From NCBI RefSeq assembly GCF_000521215.1, contig NZ_KI928917.1, positions 121,111 through 160,954 of the forward strand: DNA of 39,844 bases, written 5' to 3'. This DNA is from Labrenzia sp. DG1229. Its GTDB lineage: Bacteria > Pseudomonadota > Alphaproteobacteria > Rhizobiales > Stappiaceae. Below are positions 33,434 through 39,844 of the stretch, in pieces. The position numbers and the translations under genes are program-made. Within the stretch, counting starts at the first letter, position 1; every line of letters begins with the position of its first letter. The notes below the pieces were generated by a model. The model had not been told where the DNA came from, ran no database searches, and worked only from the letters and a program-made list of their open reading frames with translations.

Positions 33434-35415
33434 TCCCCCGCGCTCTGAAATCAGGCGCACTTTTCTGGGGTGCGCTGTTCGCAACCACCTGGCTTTTATC
33501 AACCTATTCATTTCAGCTTTACAAGGCACTTGATGCCCGCTGGATCGTCCGGTTTCCCAAAAGCTGGCAATGGCCGCTCGAAGACCACATCAGCGAGTTC
33601 CTGGACTGGCTGGTCGGCAGTGCCGGATTCTATTTCTTTTCGTTCCGTGATCTCACCCGGACCATTTCTGCGATGATCGAAGCCCCCTACCAGGTGTTGC
33701 GCAACCTGTTGGTCGAGGGTTTTTCAAGCGGTTACGGGGATACCGCCGTTCAAGTGGCACCTGCGCTGAGCTGGATCGCGGTCATCGTGACGATCATGGC
33801 GATCGGACACTATGCACGCGACTGGTTCCTGTCCGTTCTTGTCGGAGCCTGTTTTCTCTACCTCGCCGTCTTCGGACAGTGGGAAAGTGCCATGATCACG
33901 CTTGCCTCGGTCTTGATTTCGGTACCGATCGGGGTAGTTGGCGGCCTTCTTCTCGGCATTCTTGCCTACCGAGTAGGCTGGTTTGAGCGCATGTTGCGAC
34001 CGATCCTGGACCTGATGCAGACCGTTCCGGTGTTTGCTTATCTCGTCCCCATCCTGATCCTGTTTGGCTTCGGTCCCGTCGCTGCGCTCGTCGCAACCGT
34101 GATTTATGCCATGCCGCCCATGGTCCGCATCACCATTGTTGCGCTGAATTCGGTTCCGAAGGAGGTGATCGAAGCGGGCCGCATGGCCGGGTGCCGCAAT
34201 CGTCAGATGATGTGGAAGGTGCTTGTACCTTCTGCAATTCCAACGCTGATGGTTGGAGTGAACCAGGTGATCATGCTGACGCTGAACATGGTGATCATCG
34301 CGTCCATGATCGGCGCCGGTGGCCTCGGGTTCGATGTTCTTTCCAGCTTGCGCCGGCTGGATATTGGTGGAGGGATCGAGGCAGGACTTGGTATCGTGGT
34401 CATGGCAATCGCGCTCGACCGGGCAAGTCAGGCCTTTGCGAAACGTAGCATGCGCCATCCCCTGGAAGGCAACATCCTGCAACGCCACCCTTGGACCGGC
34501 ACCGTCTTTCTGGTGATCGCTTCAACGCTGGTCCTCGGGCAATTCGTACCGGCCGTTCAAACCTATCCGGATGCCCTGACGCTGACGACCGGTCCGTTCT
34601 GGTCGAATGCGATGGAATGGATCAACGTGAACTTCTTCGACACGTTCGAAGCCATCAAGACCGTCATCCTGCAGTGGTTGCTCATTCCGGTGAAGAAGTT
34701 TTTCACTGGCATTCCATGGGCATGGGGAATTATCGCGACTGCCCTCATCGCCTGGAGGGTCGGCGGTTGGAAAATCGGGCTGCTTGCCGGTCTCCTGATG
34801 ATGTTCATTGCAGCCTCGGGGCTCTGGTCCAAGGCCATGGTGACGATCTACCTGTGCGGTGTCTCGGTTCTGATCGCGACCATTATCGGTATTCCGCTTG
34901 GCATCTGGGCGGCCGAAAGCCCGCGGGCCGGTCGTGTCATTCTCGGGCTGATGGATACCCTGCAAACCCTGCCGAGTTTTGTTTACCTGATCCCGGTCGT
35001 CATGCTGTTCCGGGTCGGTGACTTCAGCGCGATGATTGCCGTGATCCTCTACGCATTGGCGCCTGCGGTACGGTACGCGGCACATGGCCTCAAGGAAGTC
35101 CCGCCAGCCCTGATCGAGGCGGGTCTGATGTCCGGCTGCACCCGGCGGCAACTGCTGTGGCGCATCAAGCTGCCACTTGCCACGCCGCACCTGTTCCTTG
35201 GCCTGAACCAGACCATCATGCTCGCGCTTTCCATGTTGGTGATCACGGCGCTTGTGGGCACCAGGGATCTCGGCCAGGAAGTCTACATCGCACTGACCAA
35301 GGCGAACGCCGGGCAGGGCATCGTCGCCGGCCTGTCAGTGGCGTTCATCGCGATCATAACGGATCGGGTCATCAACGCGCTTGCAGCCGGTCGGCGTGAA
35401 AGATTGGGGATCTAG
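33430..35415 (+). CDS. Fused double permease of a glycine-betaine-type ABC importer (ProW-like)
   Basis: The 661-residue inner-membrane protein contains two BPD_transp_1 domains in one chain. Repeat 1 (about 100-345) has the EAA loop VPKEVIEAGRMAGCRNRQMM...VLVPSAIPTLMVG, and repeat 2 (about 440-655) has VPPALIEAGLMSGCTRRQLLWRIKLPLATPHLFLG. Each repeat has its own transmembrane set plus additional N-terminal hydrophobic segments. Ordinary ProW proteins are half this size and dimerise, so this is a built-in heterodimer. The ATG overlaps the ATPase stop by 4 bp, and the next kinase-like gene begins 2 bp after this one. This matches the fused permease design of the sugar importer at 8220-10259. 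Confidence 0.93.
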   Translation: MIPRALKSGALFWGALFATTWLLSTYSFQLYKALDARWIVRFPKSWQWPLEDHISEFLDWLVGSAGFYFFSFRDLTRTISAMIEAPYQVLRNLLVEGFSSGYGDTAVQVAPALSWIAVIVTIMAIGHYARDWFLSVLVGACFLYLAVFGQWESAMITLASVLISVPIGVVGGLLLGILAYRVGWFERMLRPILDLMQTVPVFAYLVPILILFGFGPVAALVATVIYAMPPMVRITIVALNSVPKEVIEAGRMAGCRNRQMMWKVLVPSAIPTLMVGVNQVIMLTLNMVIIASMIGAGGLGFDVLSSLRRLDIGGGIEAGLGIVVMAIALDRASQAFAKRSMRHPLEGNILQRHPWTGTVFLVIASTLVLGQFVPAVQTYPDALTLTTGPFWSNAMEWINVNFFDTFEAIKTVILQWLLIPVKKFFTGIPWAWGIIATALIAWRVGGWKIGLLAGLLMMFIAASGLWSKAMVTIYLCGVSVLIATIIGIPLGIWAAESPRAGRVILGLMDTLQTLPSFVYLIPVVMLFRVGDFSAMIAVILYALAPAVRYAAHGLKEVPPALIEAGLMSGCTRRQLLWRIKLPLATPHLFLGLNQTIMLALSMLVITALVGTRDLGQEVYIALTKANAGQGIVAGLSVAFIAIITDRVINALAAGRRERLGI

Positions 35416-35417
35416 CA

Positions 35418-36293
35418 ATGTCTGAAACCGCAATTGCCCGCGCCGCGGCGCTTGGCTGCTTTTCCGCCCCTCGGGACATCACGCCGCTGGGAGGAGGCAT
35501 CACCAACATAAATCTCATCGTGCGGGACGGCGACCGGCGCTTCGTTGTCAGGCTTGGCAATGACATTCCCGAGCATGGCGTCATGCGATGGAACGAACTG
35601 GCACTCAGCCGCGCTGCCGAACGTGCCGGATTTTCGCCTGCGGTTATCTACCAGGAAGCCGGTGTTCTGGTGCTGGACTTTCTTGAAGCAAAAACCTTCG
35701 GGGAAGCCGACGTCCAGGAACCTGAAAACCTTCAAAGAATTGTCGCCCTGATCTCCAGGGTGCACCACGATCTTGGCGCACACCTGACGGGGCCGGTGCT
35801 TGCCTTCTGGCCATTCCAGGTCAATCGGACCTATGCCGCCCGCCTGAGCGCTGACGGGTCCCCTCATTCGGCAGTGTTGCCGAAATTGATGAACACTCTG
35901 TCTGTCCTCGAAGCAGTGGTCGGACCGGTCGATCTTGTTGTCGGTCACAATGACCTTCTAGCCGCCAATCTCCTCGATGATGGCGACAAACTGTGGCTGA
36001 TCGACTGGGAATATGGCGGTTTCAATTCGCCGCTGTTCGATCTTGCCGGCCTTGCTTCCAACAATGGCCTGACCGAATTGCAGGAACTTGCCATGCTCGA
36101 ACAATACTTTGATGCGCCTCCCGAGACAAACTGGCGTGCCTACAAGGCCATGAAATGCACGTCCTTGATGCGTGAAACCCTTTGGTCAATGACCTCTGAA
36201 ATCCACTCGGACCTGGACTTCGACTACGCCGCATACACAAGCGAAAACATGGACCGGCTGAACGCCGCCCTTTCCGAATTCCGTGAATTGTGA
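35418..36293 (+). CDS. Choline/ethanolamine-kinase-like phosphotransferase, copy 2
   Basis: The 291-residue protein has the same fold as copy 1: N-lobe PLGGGITNINLIVRDGDRRF and FVVRLGND, the catalytic loop HNDLLAANLLDDGD (about 176-189) and the metal Asp in LWLIDWEYGGFNSPLFDLA (about 191-209). It lacks the RIPG...EEYIDR wording of LicA-type enzymes, so its substrate may differ from copy 1. It starts 2 bp after the permease gene stop and ends 8 bp before flavoprotein copy 2. The order importer, kinase, flavoprotein suggests that the imported amine is phosphorylated before or alongside demethylation. Confidence 0.87.
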   Translation: MSETAIARAAALGCFSAPRDITPLGGGITNINLIVRDGDRRFVVRLGNDIPEHGVMRWNELALSRAAERAGFSPAVIYQEAGVLVLDFLEAKTFGEADVQEPENLQRIVALISRVHHDLGAHLTGPVLAFWPFQVNRTYAARLSADGSPHSAVLPKLMNTLSVLEAVVGPVDLVVGHNDLLAANLLDDGDKLWLIDWEYGGFNSPLFDLAGLASNNGLTELQELAMLEQYFDAPPETNWRAYKAMKCTSLMRETLWSMTSEIHSDLDFDYAAYTSENMDRLNAALSEFREL

Positions 36294-36301
36294 GAGCCCT
36301 C

Positions 36302-38734
36302 ATGACACTCCCCTCATCTTCGAAGATCATTATCATTGGCGGCGGTATTGTCGGATGTTCCACGGCCTTTCATCTGGCGCAGATGGGCCAGGAAGTCCTG
36401 CTTCTGGAAAAAGCGGCCCTGACTTCCGGATCCACCTGGCATGCTGCAGGCCTGGTTGGTCAGCTGCGCTCCAACGCCAATATTACCCAGCTTCTTGGCT
36501 ACTCGATCTCGCTTTATGACAGGCTGGAAGCAGAAACGGGGCAGGCCACCGGCTGGAAGATGAACGGCGGTCTCCGGCTCGCCTGCAATGAAGAACGCTG
36601 GACAGAGGTGAAACGGCAGGCGACCACTGCGCACAGTTTCGGCTTGGACATGCAGCTTCTGACACCAAAGGAAGCGCAGGACCTGTGGCCGCTCATGGAT
36701 ATCAGCGATGTCGTTGGCGCCGCCTTTCTGCCGACGGACGGTCAGGCCAGCCCTTCGGACATCACCCAGGCCTTTGCCAAGGGAGCACGGGCTGGTGGTG
36801 CGAAACTGGTTGAAAACATGCCGGTCACCGAAATCCTGACCGAACATGGGAAAATTACAGGAGTGCGCACCGCGCAAGGCGATATTGCCTGCGAAAAGCT
36901 GGTTCTGTGCTGTGGCCAGTGGACACGCGAACTGGCGGCAACGATTGGTGTCACGGTGCCCCTGGTGTCGGTCGAGCACCAATACATGATCACGGAGGCC
37001 TTTGGCGTCCCCTCCAACTTGCCGACGCTGCGCGACCCGGACCGGTTGACATATTACAAAGAGGAAGTCGGCGGACTTGTCATGGGCGGTTATGAGCCCA
37101 ATGGCATTTCCTGGGCCGTCGGCGGTGTGCCGGATCCGTTCGATTTCCAGCTTCTGGACAGCAATTTCGATCACTTCGAACAACTGGTGGAGCTGTCGTT
37201 GCCCCGCGTTCCCGCTCTGGAAAGAGTTGGCGTCAAACAACTGGTCAACGGACCGGAAAGCTTCACACCGGATGGCAATTTCATCCTGGGCGAAGCGCCA
37301 GAAATGGCGAATGTCTTCATCGGAGCCGGTTTCAATGCCTTTGGCATTGCAGCAGGCGGTGGCGCGGGAATGGCGCTGGCTGAATGGGTTGCCAAGGGCG
37401 AACCGCCCTATGATCTCTGGCCGGTTGATATCCGGCGCTTCGGCCGCCCGCACACGGACACGGACTGGGTGCGGACCCGCACATTGGAAGCCTACGGCAA
37501 GCACTACACAATGGCCTGGCCATCGGAAGAACATGACAGCGGTCGGCCCTGCCGCCGGTCTCCGCTTTACGACCGGTTGAAATCCGCGGGCGCCGTATTT
37601 GGTGAAAAACTTGGCTGGGAACGCCCCAACTGGTTTGCCGAGGCCGATGAAGAAGCGCGTGATATCTATACGTTCGAGCGACCGAACTGGCACGATCCGG
37701 TCGGGCGTGAACACAAGGCAGCACGCGAGGCTGCTGTTCTGTTCGACCAGACGTCGTTCGCAAAATTCATCCTGAAAGGTCCCGACGCGGAAGCGGCCCT
37801 GAGCTGGATTGCCGCCAACCGCGTCGACAAACCCGTCGGGTCCATCATCTACACCCAGATGCTGAACGATCGAGGCGGCATCGAGTGTGACCTGACCTGT
37901 GTCCGCACGGCCATTGACGAATATTACATCGTCACCGGAACCGGCTTTGCCACGCATGACTTCAACTGGATCAATCGCAACATACCCGATGGGCTGAACG
38001 CCCAGCTTGTGGATGTCACATCGTCAAATGCCGTGCTTTCGCTGTTTGGCCCGAAGGCGCGCGACATTTTGGCGGGCTGCACACGCACTGATGTCAGCGC
38101 CGGTGCGTTCCCGTTCGGTCAGGCGCGCCGCATCGGCATCGCGGGCTGTCCGGTGCTGGCGCTTCGCATCACCTATGTCGGGGAGCTCGGCTGGGAACTC
38201 CATCTGCCAACCGAATATGCGCAAACGGTTTACGACGCGTTGCACGAGGCAGGAATGCCGCTCGGCATGAGAAATGCCGGTTACCGCGCAATTGAAACCC
38301 TGCGTCTGGAAAAGGGCTATCGCGCCTGGGGGTCCGATATCGGCCCCGATCATACACCCGACGAAGCTGGTCTCGGCTGGGCCGTCAAAATGAAGACCAA
38401 TGCCGACTTCAAGGGTCGCAGCGCCGTTCAGACGCAGCGTGAAGGCGGCGTGAATAAAATGCTCGCAACGTTCACAACGGACGGCGGCGTTATCCTATCA
38501 GGCCGGGAAACGATCTATCGCGACGGAGAACGTTGCGGTTGGCTCAGTTCGGGAGGATATGGCCATACGCTTGGTAAGAGTATCGGCATTGGTTATGTGC
38601 GCCATCCCGGCGGCGTGACCAGGGACCACGTCCTTGACGCCGGCTATGAGCTTGAGGTCGGAACCGAACGCGTGAAAGCGGAGGTTACGCTTGCACCGCT
38701 TTACGACCCGAAAATGGCAAAGATCAAGACGTGA
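36302..38734 (+). CDS. Dimethylglycine/sarcosine-dehydrogenase-like flavoprotein (DAO + GcvT domains), copy 2
   Basis: The 810-residue enzyme has the same domain order as copy 1: DAO domain with IIIIGGGIVGCSTAFHL (about 10-26), the covalent-FAD motif STWHAAGLVGQLRSNANITQ, an FAO_M linker (about 370-420), and the GcvT-like folate domain (about 430-810; GYRAIETLRLEKGYRAWGSDI). The two copies share long similar stretches but clearly differ, so they are old paralogues rather than a recent duplication. The ATG at 36302 has GAGAG upstream; a GTG at 36290 is possible. The substrate is probably a methylated amine; a distinct one from copy 1 would explain keeping both. Confidence 0.9.
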   Translation: MTLPSSSKIIIIGGGIVGCSTAFHLAQMGQEVLLLEKAALTSGSTWHAAGLVGQLRSNANITQLLGYSISLYDRLEAETGQATGWKMNGGLRLACNEERWTEVKRQATTAHSFGLDMQLLTPKEAQDLWPLMDISDVVGAAFLPTDGQASPSDITQAFAKGARAGGAKLVENMPVTEILTEHGKITGVRTAQGDIACEKLVLCCGQWTRELAATIGVTVPLVSVEHQYMITEAFGVPSNLPTLRDPDRLTYYKEEVGGLVMGGYEPNGISWAVGGVPDPFDFQLLDSNFDHFEQLVELSLPRVPALERVGVKQLVNGPESFTPDGNFILGEAPEMANVFIGAGFNAFGIAAGGGAGMALAEWVAKGEPPYDLWPVDIRRFGRPHTDTDWVRTRTLEAYGKHYTMAWPSEEHDSGRPCRRSPLYDRLKSAGAVFGEKLGWERPNWFAEADEEARDIYTFERPNWHDPVGREHKAAREAAVLFDQTSFAKFILKGPDAEAALSWIAANRVDKPVGSIIYTQMLNDRGGIECDLTCVRTAIDEYYIVTGTGFATHDFNWINRNIPDGLNAQLVDVTSSNAVLSLFGPKARDILAGCTRTDVSAGAFPFGQARRIGIAGCPVLALRITYVGELGWELHLPTEYAQTVYDALHEAGMPLGMRNAGYRAIETLRLEKGYRAWGSDIGPDHTPDEAGLGWAVKMKTNADFKGRSAVQTQREGGVNKMLATFTTDGGVILSGRETIYRDGERCGWLSSGGYGHTLGKSIGIGYVRHPGGVTRDHVLDAGYELEVGTERVKAEVTLAPLYDPKMAKIKT

Positions 38735-38805
38735 GAAACCGGGTTTCTCCAGGATTTCAGTAGTTACCCAAACCGATGACAGCGGTGGCGTCACCCGACG
38801 CCGCC
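38733..38805. terminator. Two hairpins between convergent flavoprotein and LysR genes
   Basis: GAGAAAC (38733-38739) pairs with GTTTCTC (38743-38749), starting at the flavoprotein stop codon. GGTGGCGTC (38784-38792) pairs with GACGCCGCC (38797-38805), 9 bp with one wobble pair and the loop ACCC. Placement at a convergent junction suggests transcript ends, but neither has a T-run. Confidence 0.4.
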
Positions 38806-38842
38806 TGTCCGGCGAGTGACGAGACTGAGCACCTGGGCGTTG

Positions 38843-39775
38843 TCACTTGCACAGCCTGTTCACGTTTTGCACGATTCTTTCACTCTCCACCATGCAGGCG
38901 TCAACCAGCAGGTTGAGGCGGTCTTTCAGCGGGTTATCATCATTGGCAAACAGTCCCCAGGCGTAGCTTATTTTTGCGGACAAGGGCCGGATCGACACGC
39001 CGTCAACCGGCACGCCCAGCGCGGTGACCGGGTCGCACAGGGCAACACCGAGACCCGCCCGCGCGGCCATTGCCGCACTTAGGGAAGAATTGGTGGCAAT
39101 TTCGGAGGACGGTTTGATCTTCTGCTTTTCAAATGCGCGGTTGATGGCGTCACGAATACCATATCCATTGCAAATTGTTGCCAGCCGTTCGGTGTTGAAA
39201 ATTGACAGAGGAATTGGCCCGTCGCCATCAAGACGGCTGCCTTTCTTGACCACTGCAACAACCAGTGACTCGAAGCGCGCAAGACACTTCAATTGATCAT
39301 GGTCACCAGGATAAGCTGAAAATCCCAGATCGGCCGTACGTTGACGAAGGGCATGCAGAACCCGTTCCGAAGTCGTCGTTTCGACATGTACAAAATCGGG
39401 CAGAACATCCGAGACACGCGACAGCACAGGCCCCACCAGACCAGCCGACATTGTCGGGGTTGCGACGATATCTATGGCCGCAATTCTTTCGTCCCTGATT
39501 GCGTGGGCCCGCTCGGTCAACTGCGACAGGTTCGCCATGACACGCTGCGATTCTTCGAAAAACTTGATCCCTTTCTCCGTGGGAGAGATTTTGGGTCCGT
39601 TGCGCTCAAAAAGCGCAAACCCGACACGTGCTTCCAGATCTCTTACCATTCTCGTGACCGCAGGCTGGCTCACCGACAGTGTCTGGGCAGCAGCCGTCAT
39701 GGATCCATATCGGACCACCGCAGCAAATGCCTCCATTGAGCGAATGTCAGGTCGCCCATTATTCTTTGTTGACAT
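38843..39775 (-). CDS. LysR-family transcriptional regulator
   Basis: The 310-residue regulator has the LysR winged helix at about residues 12-72 (MEAFAAVVRYGSMTAAAQTLSVSQPAVTRMVRDLEARVGFALFER) and an effector domain from about 100. The ATG at 39775 fits a family-like N-terminus; in-frame alternatives at 39808 and 39835 lack ribosome binding sites. It is convergent with the amine cluster, separated by 108 bp. The direct repeat CTATCATT at 39786-39793 and 39802-39809 lies just upstream and could be an operator. Any divergent target gene lies outside the window, so it need not control the amine cluster. Confidence 0.92.
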   Translation of the reverse strand: MSTKNNGRPDIRSMEAFAAVVRYGSMTAAAQTLSVSQPAVTRMVRDLEARVGFALFERNGPKISPTEKGIKFFEESQRVMANLSQLTERAHAIRDERIAAIDIVATPTMSAGLVGPVLSRVSDVLPDFVHVETTTSERVLHALRQRTADLGFSAYPGDHDQLKCLARFESLVVAVVKKGSRLDGDGPIPLSIFNTERLATICNGYGIRDAINRAFEKQKIKPSSEIATNSSLSAAMAARAGLGVALCDPVTALGVPVDGVSIRPLSAKISYAWGLFANDDNPLKDRLNLLVDACMVESERIVQNVNRLCK

Positions 39776-39844
39776 ACTAGAGAACCTATCATTACGGTAA
39801 GCTATCATTGACGCATGAATATGCAGAAATAGCATAGCAAGCTA

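Noticed and set aside
36314..37957. 547-codon open frame on the minus strand
   Set aside because: It is antisense to flavoprotein copy 2, which has complete domain motifs. The minus-strand translation shows no family and is a GC-rich shadow.
1..39844. CRISPR array, tRNA or rRNA genes, transposases, phage genes
   Set aside because: I looked for regularly spaced repeats, cloverleaf-like sequences and mobile-element proteins and found none I could support by reading.

Overview
The window reads as accessory catabolic chromosome of a GC-rich marine-type alphaproteobacterium. Gene style, ABC-transporter/regulator clusters and the metK type suggest the Roseibium/Labrenzia or Rhodobacterales area; this placement is inference from gene content, with no rRNA or other marker to confirm it. 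It holds 34 recognisable protein genes, one probable gene remnant, several regulatory palindromes and RNA-like hairpins. I see no tRNA, rRNA, CRISPR array, insertion sequence or phage gene.

Layout. (1) 1-1954 (+): the 3' part of a succinate-semialdehyde-type aldehyde dehydrogenase, then a lipoyl-less E2 acyltransferase. (2) 2212-4353 (-): metK, preceded by a leader that could sequester its Shine-Dalgarno sequence, and followed by a SAM-dependent methyltransferase. (3) 4354-5594: 1.2 kb without a gene but with a chain of inverted repeats. (4) 5595-13016 (-) with divergent gntR 13145-13822 (+): a CUT2-type ABC importer (binding protein, double ATPase, fused double permease) in one operon with an SDR dehydrogenase, a BKACE (DUF849) beta-keto acid cleavage enzyme and an SMP-30 lactonase. 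A 32-bp near-perfect palindrome lies between the importer and gntR. (5) 14388-23113: a LysR regulator divergent from a nine-gene operon: THI5/NMT1-type ABC importer, FAD oxidoreductase, class III CoA-transferase, crotonase, ferredoxin, DapA-like lyase and a dCMP-type deaminase. Its substrate is unknown. (6) 23229-25977: EamA exporter with divergent LysR, then a small secreted alpha/beta hydrolase.

(7) 26148-38734 is the most striking part. A DeoR regulator is divergent from a dimethylglycine/sarcosine-dehydrogenase-like flavoprotein followed by a choline-kinase-like gene. Next come a HisN-like phosphatase (opposite strand), a glycine-betaine-type ABC importer with fused double permease, a second choline-kinase-like gene and a second flavoprotein of the same family. 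The two control regions share TGTT repeats with 10-bp periodicity, the kind of site a DeoR protein uses. I infer a quaternary- or methylated-amine uptake and demethylation system in which the compound may pass through phosphorylated intermediates, and whose DeoR regulator may sense a phosphorylated compound. (8) 38843-39775 (-): a LysR regulator whose divergent target lies beyond the window.

So the window is a run of import-plus-catabolism modules, each with its own regulator. Both large importers show the same economy: fused permease halves, and a stable hairpin directly after the binding-protein gene.
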